Assembly: GCA_026418905.1 (NCBI GenBank)
Contig: JAOAAK010000022.1
Coordinates: 29,010 to 93,009 of the forward strand
DNA: 64,000 nucleotides
Source of the DNA: Bacteroidales bacterium
GTDB lineage: Bacteria > Bacteroidota > Bacteroidia > Bacteroidales > DTU049
Reading direction: 5' to 3'
Made by a program: the position numbers and the translations under genes. Numbering within the stretch: position 1 is the first letter of the stretch; each line of letters opens with the position of its first letter. Below, in pieces: positions 34,238 to 43,627 of this stretch. The notes beneath the pieces were generated by a model. The model did no database searches. It was not told the DNA's origin and saw nothing but the letters and a program-made list of their open reading frames with translations.

Positions 34238-36466
34238 TCAAAAGTATTGGCTCATTTTTGTCCTGCACATAGCCAAATTGGTCAGCAATCTAACGATGTT
34301 TTCATATTCACTCAAATTGTTGAAAAACAATAAATTGGTCCGTGAACTAGCATTCTTCTTTTTAACTCTATCCAATTGCTTTCGTTTAACTTCTTCTAAA
34401 ATTCTGCTTATTTCCGTAAGCTTGTAAGAAAAATTATCTGACAATTCATTAGAAAAGGAACTACTTAAAAACTTCTCAAATAAACTAAACAATTCGTCGA
34501 ATTTTGAAATGATAAGATTAATATCTTCAATCTGAGCACGAGAAAAATTCTTATGATGGTTATCAAAGTGTTTATAAAGAGCATTTAAGATAAAACCAAG
34601 TGATACAGTAATTTCCCTTTGTATTGTGGCTACATTGAGAAAAACCTCTTCTTGCTCTATTTGAGGATTTTCTGAGATATGGAGGTTTACAGCATTTATG
34701 AAAAGCTCACTTCTTTTATCTAAAACTTTAAATTTTTTTCTAGCTTGTTTGAAGGATTTCATTTTTTCTGTTACAATACCCGAGCGGATGTCATGGAATA
34801 TTTCCTTCATTGAATCAACGAGGGAAAACATATGACCTCGCAAAAGTTGAACAAATTCAACAGTGTTGGCATTTCGAGATCTTTTAATTAATTCTTTGTC
34901 ATTTTCTTTTTTCTCAGAAATTTCTTTGTAGATAAATTTGGTTCGGATTAATACAAAACCCACCAAAAAAAGCATGGCAAGCATACCTATCCATTCGGTA
35001 TAATACAAGAAAAGAACTACAATGCTGGTGAAAATAAACGCCAAAAACGCAGTTAGAAACCAACCTCCAATGACCGAAAATACACCACTGACTCTGTAAA
35101 CAGCTGTTTCCTGGCTCCATGCTCTATCTCCCAATGCAGCACCCATGGCCACCATAAATGTGACATATGTAGTCGACAAAGGAAGTTTTAAAGACGTTCC
35201 CAAAGCAATCAGACTACTACCCACCATCGTAGTAATTAGAGCACGAATGGAATCAAAATTAGCTTCTGTCGCAGGCATATGATCGCGCACAAATCGACTA
35301 TCGATCCATCGACGTACAGAGGAGGGTATTAAATTATTAAAAAACTTTCCTAGAATAATGAAAAAACGAATAACTGATCGAGAAAAAGCATTGGCCTGAA
35401 ACTTCTCAACACCCACTTCCTCTTGATCACTTAAATGAGTAGATGTTTCCAAGACATTTAATAATTTTTTATTTACCCATAACGTAACCATCATAATAAC
35501 CCCTGCTAATACTAGAATGTAGGGTAAATAATCATTTTGAGCATGTAAAAGAATATCCATTTTACATTCATCCGGAGAAAGTCCACTTTCTGAAAAATAA
35601 AGATAAGATTCGAAAGCAGATACTGAAGGGCCAATAAAATTCACAAGATCATTTCCGGCAAATGCCATAGCAACAGCAAATGTTCCGTACAAAACTGCCG
35701 GCTTATATATATTAAAATTTGGTCTTATAGAACGAATAAAAATCAAACTTAGCATGACAAGCAGAACAAGCCCAAAACCCAAATACCAGAGATTGTCTAA
35801 AATCCATGCTTTCACATCTGGAGTCAGAAAAAAGGCGTTTTTCAATCCCTTCACAAAGATGAAATAGGAAATGAAAGCCACCGATATACCAGAAAAAAAA
35901 GCTCCAATTACTATTTTCTTATCATATAAAAAAGTGAAGATAATTCTCGAAAAGTACTGAATTATCCATCCAGTCACAAAAGCAAGAGGAACAGAAATCA
36001 AAATGGCAGAAAACATAGCCAAAGTTTTATCCTCATTGACATAAGTTGTGATTTCAGCAAATGATGAGCCGGTTTGATGAAGCTTGATCAAAGCCATGGT
36101 GAAACCAGCTCCCACAAGTTCAAAAACAAGAGAGACAGTTGTAGATGTTGGTAATCCTGCAGTATTAAACAAATCTAGCAAAATAATGTCGACAACGACA
36201 ACAGCAAAATAAATCAGAATAATCTCATGAAAAGAGAATTTTTCTGGATGAAAAGCACCAGAACGAGCAACATCTAACATACCACCAGAAAACAAAGCTC
36301 CTATCAAAACACCCAATGAAGCCGCAAAAAGCAGAGTTTTGAAACGAGCAATCCTTGATCCGTGAGCTGGTGCCAGAAAATTTACAGCATCATTAGCAAC
36401 ACCTACAGTTAAATCAAGAATTGCAATTAGCATTAAAGCAATTACCGCCAATAAGTAAAAACTCAT
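34238..36466 (-). CDS. Inorganic phosphate transporter, PiT family, with C-terminal helical domain
   Basis: PiT proteins take up phosphate with a cation. Two family repeats are visible: VGVANDAVNFLAPAHGSRIARF near residue 20 and AFAGNDLVNFIGPSVSAF near residue 265; a third motif, STTVSLVFELVGAG, and SLIALGTSLKLPLSTTYVTFMV also fit. There are about ten hydrophobic helices. After residue 520 a soluble, charged helical part resembles a PhoU-like domain, making the 742-residue protein longer than simple PiT. The ATG at 36466 is preceded by a promoter. Such a fusion could let phosphate status act directly on transport, which is inference. Confidence 0.92.
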   Translation of the reverse strand: MSFYLLAVIALMLIAILDLTVGVANDAVNFLAPAHGSRIARFKTLLFAASLGVLIGALFSGGMLDVARSGAFHPEKFSFHEIILIYFAVVVVDIILLDLFNTAGLPTSTTVSLVFELVGAGFTMALIKLHQTGSSFAEITTYVNEDKTLAMFSAILISVPLAFVTGWIIQYFSRIIFTFLYDKKIVIGAFFSGISVAFISYFIFVKGLKNAFFLTPDVKAWILDNLWYLGFGLVLLVMLSLIFIRSIRPNFNIYKPAVLYGTFAVAMAFAGNDLVNFIGPSVSAFESYLYFSESGLSPDECKMDILLHAQNDYLPYILVLAGVIMMVTLWVNKKLLNVLETSTHLSDQEEVGVEKFQANAFSRSVIRFFIILGKFFNNLIPSSVRRWIDSRFVRDHMPATEANFDSIRALITTMVGSSLIALGTSLKLPLSTTYVTFMVAMGAALGDRAWSQETAVYRVSGVFSVIGGWFLTAFLAFIFTSIVVLFLYYTEWIGMLAMLFLVGFVLIRTKFIYKEISEKKENDKELIKRSRNANTVEFVQLLRGHMFSLVDSMKEIFHDIRSGIVTEKMKSFKQARKKFKVLDKRSELFINAVNLHISENPQIEQEEVFLNVATIQREITVSLGFILNALYKHFDNHHKNFSRAQIEDINLIISKFDELFSLFEKFLSSSFSNELSDNFSYKLTEISRILEEVKRKQLDRVKKKNASSRTNLLFFNNLSEYENIVRLLTNLAMCRTKMSQYF

Positions 36467-36484
36467 GTCTTCTTAATATTTACG

Positions 36485-36492
36485 CAAAAATA
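36485..36492 (-). promoter_or_regulatory. -7 promoter element of the phosphate transporter gene
   Basis: TATTTTTG on the minus strand, 18 bases before the ATG. Confidence 0.55.
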
Positions 36493-36612
36493 ATATTGAA
36501 TCAAAAAAGACATATCACTTCACTATTAACTTTAAATGAAAGATATATTAACTTGTTGTTAACACTAATAATTGTTAGGCTATGTTCAAAAAGCAAGTTA
36601 ATATTTAGAAAA

Positions 36613-37446
36613 CTAGTAAGAAATTAATTTTGATTTTCTTACAGAATCTATCTCTGCAGGTTTCAGATTATAATTATAGTTATACAAGCAACCCTCCCAA
36701 TCACCATACATAGGGTTAGGCAACACAATAAACTTAGTACCAAACAAATTTTGATCAATAACTACTTGCTGATTTCGCTCTTCACAGGACTTTTTATCGT
36801 ACAAACCACTAAAATCAATAAGATTATCACCTATGAGCAAAACAATCTCATAAGAAGCTGCTACTTGTTTTCTCCTATCTTCTTTGCTCGAAGTTGTCTT
36901 TTTTAACAATAGGTGATCTTCACCCTGAAATGGAAAACCTTGAGCTAACAAATTTTGTTTTGTTGCTTCTCTTTCCTCTTCTGCTCGGTTGGAAATGTAA
37001 AATACATGAACGCCCCTTTCGCGAGCATAATTTGCAAAAGCCACAGCACCTGGAATCGCTGCAGCCTTTGCCTGTAAAACCCAATCTCTCCATCCTTCTG
37101 GATATTTGATTCCTTCGAGGATAGTCTTAGCTTCATAAGGACTGTTATCTAATAACGTTTCATCAATGTCGAATACAACCGCAAGATTTGTTTTGCCAGG
37201 ATTTTTTTTGATAGCCTCGTCAAGCGCCCATCGTGCAACATTATAAGCCTGATAACAAAGGGCTTTATATTCACCAGACGTTTGAAACCAAAGAACACTC
37301 ATGAGTAATGCATCATTAACACCTATGACAGGTTTATATCGTGTTATGTAGATGGTGTCGCGTACAACTTGAGTTTCTTTGATTACCTTCACTCTACATG
37401 AGAGCACTAAAGAAGCTATTACTATTAAAAAAAACCACTTATTCAT
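36613..37446 (-). CDS. Acid phosphatase/5'-nucleotidase lipoprotein, e(P4) family
   Basis: The signal peptide ends in a lipobox (IASLVLSC, Cys17). The HAD-type phosphatase motif VVFDIDETLLDNSPY puts the nucleophile at Asp93 and the general acid at Asp95. FYISNRAEEER (motif II), KKTTSSKEDRR (motif III Lys) and LIGDNLIDFSG (motif IV) complete the class B/C phosphatase set. The e(P4) family in Haemophilus removes phosphate from nucleotides such as NMN; the substrate here is unknown. It lies 1 base downstream of the PFOR gene, so the two are likely co-transcribed. Confidence 0.93.
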   Translation of the reverse strand: MNKWFFLIVIASLVLSCRVKVIKETQVVRDTIYITRYKPVIGVNDALLMSVLWFQTSGEYKALCYQAYNVARWALDEAIKKNPGKTNLAVVFDIDETLLDNSPYEAKTILEGIKYPEGWRDWVLQAKAAAIPGAVAFANYARERGVHVFYISNRAEEEREATKQNLLAQGFPFQGEDHLLLKKTTSSKEDRRKQVAASYEIVLLIGDNLIDFSGLYDKKSCEERNQQVVIDQNLFGTKFIVLPNPMYGDWEGCLYNYNYNLKPAEIDSVRKSKLISY

Positions 37447-37447
37447 A

Positions 37448-40400
37448 TCAATATGCTTCTGCTAAACGACGTAATTTTTGGTATTTCTTTCTAGCAGCTT
37501 CTTCTGCTGCAATAAACAATTCTGATGCTTCCTTAGGAAAAGTTTTTGCCAAAGCAGTGAATCTTACTTCGCTTTGTAAAAATGATTGAAATTTCGACCA
37601 GTCTGGTTCTTTGCTATCTAATTGAAAAGGGTTTTTACCTTCTTTTTCCAGGAGTGGATTATATCTATATAAAAACCAATAGCCTGCCTCAACAGCTAAT
37701 TTTTGTTGCTCCTGAGCTTTACTCATTCCATATCGCAACCCATGATTAATACAAGTTGAATAAGCAATAATCAGAGAAGGACCCGGGTATTGTTCTGCTT
37801 CTTGAACTGCTTTAAAAAACTGATTTTGGTCAGCCCCCATAGCAACCTGGGCAACGTAAACATAACCATATGTCATTGCCATCAAGCCAAGATCTTTTTT
37901 AATCATTCTTTTACCAGCTGCAGCAAACTTTGCTACTGCTGCAAGAGGTGAAGCTTTGGATGATTGACCACCTGTATTAGAATATACTTCCGTATCCAAC
38001 ACCAGTATATTCACATCTTCTCCACTAGCAATCACATGATCTAATCCACCATAACCTATGTCATATGCCCAACCATCACCACCTATAATCCAGACAGATT
38101 TTTTAATCAAATAGTCTTCAAACGCAATGATCTCCTCCGCTATTTTCCCGTCCCGCTTTCGGGCAACTTCCAGTAATTTTTGCGAAGCAGGTACTGATAA
38201 TTCACCTTGATGGAAGGTGTTTAACCAGTTTTGACAAGCTTCTCTAAACTCCTCATCCAGCGAAGGCAAAGCTTCAGTCATACGTTTTGCCAGATTTTCT
38301 CTCATCTTTCTATAACCCAATGCAATTCCAAAACCATATTCAGCATTATCTTCAAACAAACTGTTTGCCCAAGCAACCCCTTTCCTACTCTTGTAGTTAA
38401 ACGTATAAGGAGTGGAAGGTGCAGATCCACCATAAATAGAGGAACAACCTGTTGCGTTGGCTACTATCATACGTTCACCGTACAATTGTGTAATTAGTTT
38501 AATATATGGAGTTTCTCCACATCCTGCACAAGCACCGGAAAATTCAAACAAGGGTTGAGCAAACTGACTATTTCGAACTGTTTTAAACTTATCTACCACA
38601 TAATCCTTGTACCCAATTTTTTCGTCCAGATACTTGAAATGATCTGCCTCATGTATTTGTTCATCCAACGGGCTGAAAACAAGAGCTTTTTCCTTAGCTG
38701 GACAGGTGTTGATGCAAACGCCACATCCTGTGCAATCCAAGACGCTAACCTGAATTCGATACTGATATTGCTTCAGAGCACCTAAACCTTGGATAGTTTG
38801 TAGTTTAAATGGTAAATTGGCAACTTCTTCTTCTGTCAATAAAAAAGGTCTAATAGCAGCATGAGGGCAAACATATGCACATTGATTACATTGAATACAG
38901 TTTTCATGTATCCATTTTGGTACAAAAACAGCTATACCGCGTTTCTCATATTTAGTGGTGCCAGGTGGGAAAGTTCCGTCTTCACGTCCAACAAAAGCAG
39001 AGACTGGCAAACTATCTCCTTCCTGCCGATTCATTACATCAGCAATTTTTAAAACAAAATCAGGTTTTGCTGGGTCTTCAAAGATAGGATCATCTGGAAG
39101 ATGAATCCATTCAGGCTGTACTGGGACTTCGATTACTTCTCCTCCACGATCAATGGCAGCAAAGTTCATCTGAAGAATTTCATCTCCTTTTTTACCGTAT
39201 GTTTTTTCAACAGCTTCCTTCATTTCTGCCACAGCTAATTCATAAGGAATAATATTAGTGACTTTAAAGAAAGCTGATTGCATGATAGTGTTGATCCGAT
39301 TTCCAAGTCCTAATTCTTCAGCAATAGCCGTAGCATTAATAACGTAAAATTTTATTTTGTTCTTTGCTAATGTCTTTTTAACTGAATTAGGTAGACGACG
39401 AATTGTTTCCTCGATACTCCATATGGTATTTAATAAAAACGTACCTCCTTCTTTAATTCCTTTAAGCATGTTGTATTTACCCAGATAGGACGGCACGTGA
39501 CATGCTACAAAATCAGGGGTGGATACTAGATAGGGAGCTCGGATTGGCTTGTCACCAAAGCGCAAGTGTGAGACAGTAAAACCACCAGATTTCTTAGAAT
39601 CATAAGCAAAATAAGCTTGACAATATTTATCTGTATTATCTCCTATGATCTTGATAGAATTCTTGTTGGCACCCACCGTTCCATCTGACCCAATACCATA
39701 AAATTTTGCTTGATATACAGACTTATCGCAAATATCAATTTCCTCTAATTGGGGAAGAGAAGTGAATGTCACGTCATCTATGATGCCTATAGTGAATCTA
39801 TTTTTTGGTTCGGATTGCTTGAGATTTAAAAACACCGATATAATCTGGGAAGGAGTAGTATCCTTGGAACTTAATCCATATCTACCTCCTACGATAAGGG
39901 GAGCATTTTGTATTCCATAAAAAACACTTTTCACATCCAAGTAAAGAGGTTCACCCTCTGAACCATGCTCCTTGGTACGGTCAAGAACTGCAATTCTCTT
40001 TACTGTAGATGGCATCACACGTAAGAAATACTTTTTGCTAAAAGGTCTATATAGATGAACTGCTATTGAACCCACTTTTTCACCCTTACTGATTAAATAA
40101 TCTACTGTAGCACGAATAGTATCATTAACAGATCCCATGGCTACAATGACGTATTCAGCATCTGGAGCTCCATAATAAGTAAAAGGATGATATTCCCTAC
40201 CAGTTAATTTTGTAATTTCCTGCATATACTCTTCCACAATGTCAGGTACGCGTTCATAAAATGGATTGGCTACTTCACGAGTCTGAAAATAAATATCTGG
40301 ATTCTGAGCTGTTCCGCGTGTTACAGGATGTTCCGAATTAAGAGCCCTATTTCTGAATGCTTCAAGGGCATTCCAATCGATCAAATTTCTTAAATCATCT

Positions 40401-40966
40401 TCTACAAAATATTCAACTTTTTGTATTTCATGAGAAGTACGGAAACCATCAAAAAAATGAAGAAAAGGCACTCTCGATTTAATGGCTGCAAGGTGAGCTA
40501 CAGGACCTATATCCATAATTTCCTGAACACTTCCGGTTGCAAGCATAGCAAAACCGGTCATTCGACAAGTCATCACGTCGCTATGATCACCAAAAATAGA
40601 AAGAGCTTGAGCCGCAACAGCACGAGCAGAAACATGAAAAACACCAGGTAATAGCTCACCAGCAATTTTGTACATGTTTGGAATCATAAGTAGCAGCCCT
40701 TGAGAAGCTGTATAAGTAGTTGTCAGCACACCGCTTTGCAAACTTCCATGCACAGCTCCAGCTGCCCCTGCTTCGCTTTGCATTTCAACTACTTTCACAA
40801 TATTACCAAAAATATTTTTCTTTCCTTCTGCAGCCCATTCATCCACATTTTCTGCCATGTTGCTGGAAGGTGTAATAGGATATATGGCAGCCACTTCGCT
40901 GAACATATACGATACATATGAAGCAGCATAATTGCCGTCACATGTAATAAATCTTTTTTGTCTCAT
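37448..40966 (-). CDS. nifJ: Pyruvate:ferredoxin (flavodoxin) oxidoreductase
   Basis: PFOR oxidises pyruvate to acetyl-CoA and CO2 and reduces ferredoxin, typical of anaerobes. This is the fused single-chain form (1172 residues). Domain I holds the pyruvate-binding AAIYPITPSSNMAENVDEW. Two 4Fe-4S clusters lie in the ferredoxin-like part (CIQCNQCAYVCPHAA and CTGCGVCINTCPAKE), and the C-terminal cluster and TPP-binding parts include CAGCGETPYIKL, NATGCSSIYGG and DGWAYDIGYGGLDH. I placed the start at ATG 40966 (MRQKRFITCDG). Its promoter lies between it and metK, so the gene is transcribed on its own. Confidence 0.97.
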   Translation of the reverse strand: MRQKRFITCDGNYAASYVSYMFSEVAAIYPITPSSNMAENVDEWAAEGKKNIFGNIVKVVEMQSEAGAAGAVHGSLQSGVLTTTYTASQGLLLMIPNMYKIAGELLPGVFHVSARAVAAQALSIFGDHSDVMTCRMTGFAMLATGSVQEIMDIGPVAHLAAIKSRVPFLHFFDGFRTSHEIQKVEYFVEDDLRNLIDWNALEAFRNRALNSEHPVTRGTAQNPDIYFQTREVANPFYERVPDIVEEYMQEITKLTGREYHPFTYYGAPDAEYVIVAMGSVNDTIRATVDYLISKGEKVGSIAVHLYRPFSKKYFLRVMPSTVKRIAVLDRTKEHGSEGEPLYLDVKSVFYGIQNAPLIVGGRYGLSSKDTTPSQIISVFLNLKQSEPKNRFTIGIIDDVTFTSLPQLEEIDICDKSVYQAKFYGIGSDGTVGANKNSIKIIGDNTDKYCQAYFAYDSKKSGGFTVSHLRFGDKPIRAPYLVSTPDFVACHVPSYLGKYNMLKGIKEGGTFLLNTIWSIEETIRRLPNSVKKTLAKNKIKFYVINATAIAEELGLGNRINTIMQSAFFKVTNIIPYELAVAEMKEAVEKTYGKKGDEILQMNFAAIDRGGEVIEVPVQPEWIHLPDDPIFEDPAKPDFVLKIADVMNRQEGDSLPVSAFVGREDGTFPPGTTKYEKRGIAVFVPKWIHENCIQCNQCAYVCPHAAIRPFLLTEEEVANLPFKLQTIQGLGALKQYQYRIQVSVLDCTGCGVCINTCPAKEKALVFSPLDEQIHEADHFKYLDEKIGYKDYVVDKFKTVRNSQFAQPLFEFSGACAGCGETPYIKLITQLYGERMIVANATGCSSIYGGSAPSTPYTFNYKSRKGVAWANSLFEDNAEYGFGIALGYRKMRENLAKRMTEALPSLDEEFREACQNWLNTFHQGELSVPASQKLLEVARKRDGKIAEEIIAFEDYLIKKSVWIIGGDGWAYDIGYGGLDHVIASGEDVNILVLDTEVYSNTGGQSSKASPLAAVAKFAAAGKRMIKKDLGLMAMTYGYVYVAQVAMGADQNQFFKAVQEAEQYPGPSLIIAYSTCINHGLRYGMSKAQEQQKLAVEAGYWFLYRYNPLLEKEGKNPFQLDSKEPDWSKFQSFLQSEVRFTALAKTFPKEASELFIAAEEAARKKYQKLRRLAEAY

Positions 40967-40980
40967 ATGATTTTTTTTTG

Positions 40981-40988
40981 CAAATGTA
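40981..40988 (-). promoter_or_regulatory. -7 promoter element of the PFOR gene
   Basis: TACATTTG on the minus strand, 14 bases before the ATG at 40966; it excludes the longer upstream start. Confidence 0.6.
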
Positions 40989-41013
40989 ATCCTTTTTAAA
41001 ATGGAACCCTTCG

Positions 41014-42303
41014 TCAAAGTTTAAATTCTTCACGAATCGCTGGTACTAAATCTTCTTTTTCCCACGGGAAAAACCATACTTCTTTATAGTAACGTTCCTT
41101 GCCATCAATCACTTCTCTCTGAGCATCACTATGTAAAGGAGAAACTTCAACTTTTTTTCTAAAAGGTTCACGACCAAAATGCCCATAAGCAGCTGTAGGT
41201 AAATAAATAGGATTCTGTAAATTGAATTTCTTGATGATGGCATATGGTCTTAAATCCATGATATTTAGCAGTTTATTAGCAATCTCTTGATCGCTCATTT
41301 TTACTTTAGCTGTTCCGTAAGTATTTACATAAAATCCAACAGGTTTGGATACACCAATGGCATAAGCAATCTGCACAAGAATCTTATCTGCCAGTCCTGC
41401 AGCCACAGCATTTTTTGCAATATAACGCATGGCATAAGCTCCAGAACGATCTACTTTAGAGGGGTCTTTGCCACTAAAAGCACCTCCACCATGAGCTCCA
41501 TGTCCGCCATAAGTGTCAACAATAATTTTTCTCCCAGTTAAACCTGTATCACCATGAGGTCCACCTATAACAAATTTACCAGTGGGATTAACAAACAATT
41601 TGAAATCATTCTTTAAAAGATTCCTAACCCTTAAAGGCACATCACTCGATTCGAAAACTCGAGGAATAAGGTGTTTTTTTATGTCTTCTATAATAACCTT
41701 TTGCATGGTTTCTTCGGAACCAAATTCATCATGCTGGGTAGATACTACAATAGTGTCAATTTTTAAAGGAGTTCCATCATCAGCATACTCAAGTGTTACT
41801 TGAGATTTTGCATCGGGTCTTAAGTAAGTCATCACATGACCTTCACGTCTAATATCTGCCAATCTCTGCACAAGCAAGTGGGCAATCTCAATACTGATTG
41901 GCATGTAATTATCCATTTCTCGACATGCGTAACCAAACATCATCCCTTGATCCCCAGCACCTTGCTCGTAAGGATCCTGCTTTTCGACTCCCCTGCGTAT
42001 GTCTTCAGACTGTTCATGAATAGATGATATAATTCCACATGAATTATAGTCAAATCTGTATTCAGGTTTAGTGTATCCTATTTTTTTAATAACCTCTCTT
42101 ACAACTTCCATGTGATCTACCCATGCTTCGGTTCTAACCTCTCCAGCAAGCACTACAAGCCCCGTTGTAACTAATGTCTCACACGCCACTTTTGAGTTTG
42201 GATCTTGTCTAAGAAACTCATCCAGCAAAGCATCGGATATTTGATCGGCAACTTTATCAGGATGTCCCTCGGAAACTGATTCTGAAGTAAAAAAGTAACT
42301 CAT
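41014..42303 (-). CDS. metK: S-adenosylmethionine synthetase
   Basis: MetK makes SAM from methionine and ATP, the cofactor for the several methyltransferases in this window. The signatures [51 protein letters not shown] and [19 protein letters not shown] are complete. At 429 residues it is somewhat longer than the roughly 385-residue enzyme of other phyla, as in Bacteroidota. The distance from the -7 box to the ATG is only 10 bases, which leaves no room for a SAM riboswitch. Confidence 0.97.
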   Translation of the reverse strand: MSYFFTSESVSEGHPDKVADQISDALLDEFLRQDPNSKVACETLVTTGLVVLAGEVRTEAWVDHMEVVREVIKKIGYTKPEYRFDYNSCGIISSIHEQSEDIRRGVEKQDPYEQGAGDQGMMFGYACREMDNYMPISIEIAHLLVQRLADIRREGHVMTYLRPDAKSQVTLEYADDGTPLKIDTIVVSTQHDEFGSEETMQKVIIEDIKKHLIPRVFESSDVPLRVRNLLKNDFKLFVNPTGKFVIGGPHGDTGLTGRKIIVDTYGGHGAHGGGAFSGKDPSKVDRSGAYAMRYIAKNAVAAGLADKILVQIAYAIGVSKPVGFYVNTYGTAKVKMSDQEIANKLLNIMDLRPYAIIKKFNLQNPIYLPTAAYGHFGREPFRKKVEVSPLHSDAQREVIDGKERYYKEVWFFPWEKEDLVPAIREEFKL

Positions 42304-42313
42304 ATTTTTTTTG

Positions 42314-42321
42314 CAAAGCTA
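42314..42321 (-). promoter_or_regulatory. -7 promoter element of metK
   Basis: TAGCTTTG on the minus strand, 10 bases before the ATG. Confidence 0.6.
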
Positions 42322-42349
42322 TATATTTTTTCTGCTTATGTAATCGAAT

Positions 42350-42381
42350 TTTCATAAAAAAACCGCCCCGAAGGGCGGTTT
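42350..42381 (-). terminator. Rho-independent terminator of the DSI-repeat lipoprotein gene
   Basis: AAACCGCCC (42360-42368) and GGGCGGTTT (42373-42381) form a perfect 9-bp stem with a CGAA tetraloop. On the minus strand it is followed by TTTTTTATGAA. It separates the lipoprotein gene from metK. Confidence 0.85.
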
Positions 42382-42404
42382 AGTTTCTTTAGCATTTTGC
42401 CATG

Positions 42405-42743
42405 TTACTGCTTTACAGCACCACCACGAGCTGGTTTTTGAGTGTTGGTAGTAGGAGGTGTAGTTTGTTGTGGTGTTTGTTGAGGTTTCTGTTGAGTTGT
42501 GGGTTTAGTAACAGGCTTGTTCTTTTCAGCATTCTTAATGCTGTCTTCCTTTGCTTTAGCAATCGAATCTTGACGAGCTTTTTCAAGTTCTTCAGCTTTT
42601 TTAATGCTGTCTTCTTTCACTTTAGCAATGGAATCAGCTTTGCGAATGCTGTCCTGCTTTGCTTTTTCATCGTCTTTTTTGCCTTTGCATGCTACCATGG
42701 CAAAAATGCCAGCAAGAGCTAAAACTGCCAAAATATTTCTCAT
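42405..42743 (-). CDS. Small lipoprotein with DSI/KA helical repeats
   Basis: The 112-residue protein has a lipobox signal peptide (LALAGIFAMVAC, Cys19). The mature part begins KGKKDDEK and then carries four to five imperfect copies of a 10-12 residue helix repeat built on DSIxKAxE (KQDSIRKADSIAKV, KEDSIKKAEELE, RQDSIAKAKED, DSIKNAEK). A Pro/Thr/Gln-rich C-terminal tail follows (TKPTTQQKPQQTPQQTTPP), ending ARGGAVKQ. So it is a coiled-coil-like, surface- or periplasm-facing lipoprotein with a flexible tail. I know no function. It has its own promoter and terminator. Confidence 0.85.
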   Translation of the reverse strand: MRNILAVLALAGIFAMVACKGKKDDEKAKQDSIRKADSIAKVKEDSIKKAEELEKARQDSIAKAKEDSIKNAEKNKPVTKPTTQQKPQQTPQQTTPPTTNTQKPARGGAVKQ

Positions 42744-42763
42744 ACTTTTGAGGTTTTGATATG

Positions 42764-42771
42764 CAAAAGTA
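42764..42771 (-). promoter_or_regulatory. -7 promoter element of the DSI-repeat lipoprotein gene
   Basis: TACTTTTG on the minus strand, 20 bases before the ATG. Confidence 0.55.
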
Positions 42772-42833
42772 AAATTTTTTTTAAAAGTTGTATCATTTTT
42801 AAAAATTTTTTTTGTTCACGATAAAATTTATAG

Positions 42834-42841
42834 TATTTTTG
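42834..42841 (+). promoter_or_regulatory. -7 promoter element of the Ig-like lipoprotein gene
   Basis: TATTTTTG, 20 bases before the ATG at 42862. It lies back to back with the divergent lipoprotein promoter. Confidence 0.6.
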
Positions 42842-42861
42842 CATAACCAAAAAAAAAGAAT

Positions 42862-43548
42862 ATGAAAAAGAAAATGTTGAAATTATCGGCAATTCTTGTA
42901 GCCGGTTTAATGATTCTAGCATCTTCATGTAAAGATGACACTGTACCCCCAGTTATTACATTAACAGGAGAATCCGAGGTTTTTTTAAATCTTGGTGATA
43001 CTTGGCAGGATCCAGGAGCAACAGCCGAAGATGATAATGATGGCAATTTAACATCTCAAATAACTACCACAGGTACAGTCAATACCAACAAAGTTGGTGA
43101 ATACACCATTACTTATACCGTAAGTGACGAAGCAGGTAATACAGCTACTGCTACACGAAAAGTATACGTAAAGGCAGATCGTCTTGCCGGAACTTATCAA
43201 GTAAACGGAAGTATTACAGGTCCTGGTCAAGGCAACTATCAGTGGACTGAAAATGTTCAAGCATCGAGTGTTGATTATAATAAACTTATTTTTAGCAATT
43301 TCAGTGGATTTGCTAATTTAAACGTAAATGGTATTGTAAGTGGAGATAACATTTCTCTTAATCAAACTGTTACTTATGACTGGGATGATGATGGAACACC
43401 AACACAAGCTACCATATCTACTACTTCTTCTTCGTACGAAGTAACTGGTCCATCTGCAGGACAATGCAAAATAAAAACTATTAACTACTCAATTAATTAT
43501 GGATCTGCAGGAACCGATGTTGTAGCTGCTACTTATACAAAGCAATAA
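42862..43548 (+). CDS. Lipoprotein with DUF5011/Ig-like domain
   Basis: The signal peptide ends in a lipobox (GLMILASSC, Cys23). Residues 30-100 form a DUF5011/HYR-like Ig domain: PPVITLTGESEVFLNLGDTW, DNDGNLTSQITTTG and GEYTITYTVSDEAGNTATAT, a module common in surface proteins. The C-terminal 120 residues are beta-rich with repeated Gly/Asn/Ser (LAGTYQVNGSITGPGQGNY) and are typical of small Bacteroidota surface lipoproteins; no ligand is known. A strong terminator follows, so it is a single-gene unit. Confidence 0.88.
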   Translation: MKKKMLKLSAILVAGLMILASSCKDDTVPPVITLTGESEVFLNLGDTWQDPGATAEDDNDGNLTSQITTTGTVNTNKVGEYTITYTVSDEAGNTATATRKVYVKADRLAGTYQVNGSITGPGQGNYQWTENVQASSVDYNKLIFSNFSGFANLNVNGIVSGDNISLNQTVTYDWDDDGTPTQATISTTSSSYEVTGPSAGQCKIKTINYSINYGSAGTDVVAATYTKQ

Positions 43549-43566
43549 TTTGTTTAAGTTTTTTAC

Positions 43567-43600
43567 AAAAAGGCTGTCATGTGACAGCCTTTTTTATTTT
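43567..43600 (+). terminator. Strong Rho-independent terminator of the Ig-like lipoprotein gene
   Basis: AAAAAGGCTGTCA (43567-43579) and TGACAGCCTTTTT (43582-43594) are perfect inverted repeats around TG, with a T-run. The stem is nearly symmetric but no gene approaches from the right. Confidence 0.9.
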
Positions 43601-43627
43601 ATTTATTCAATCTAAAATGATCAGCTT

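Noticed and set aside
42304..42360. SAM riboswitch ahead of metK
   Set aside because: The -7 box ends 10 bases before the ATG and a terminator of the upstream gene lies just behind it, leaving no room for an aptamer.
42402..42722. A frame opposite the DSI-repeat lipoprotein gene (product rich in Phe, Leu and Ser)
   Set aside because: It is the reverse reading of repeated Lys/Glu/Ala codons, which produces a spurious hydrophobic protein.
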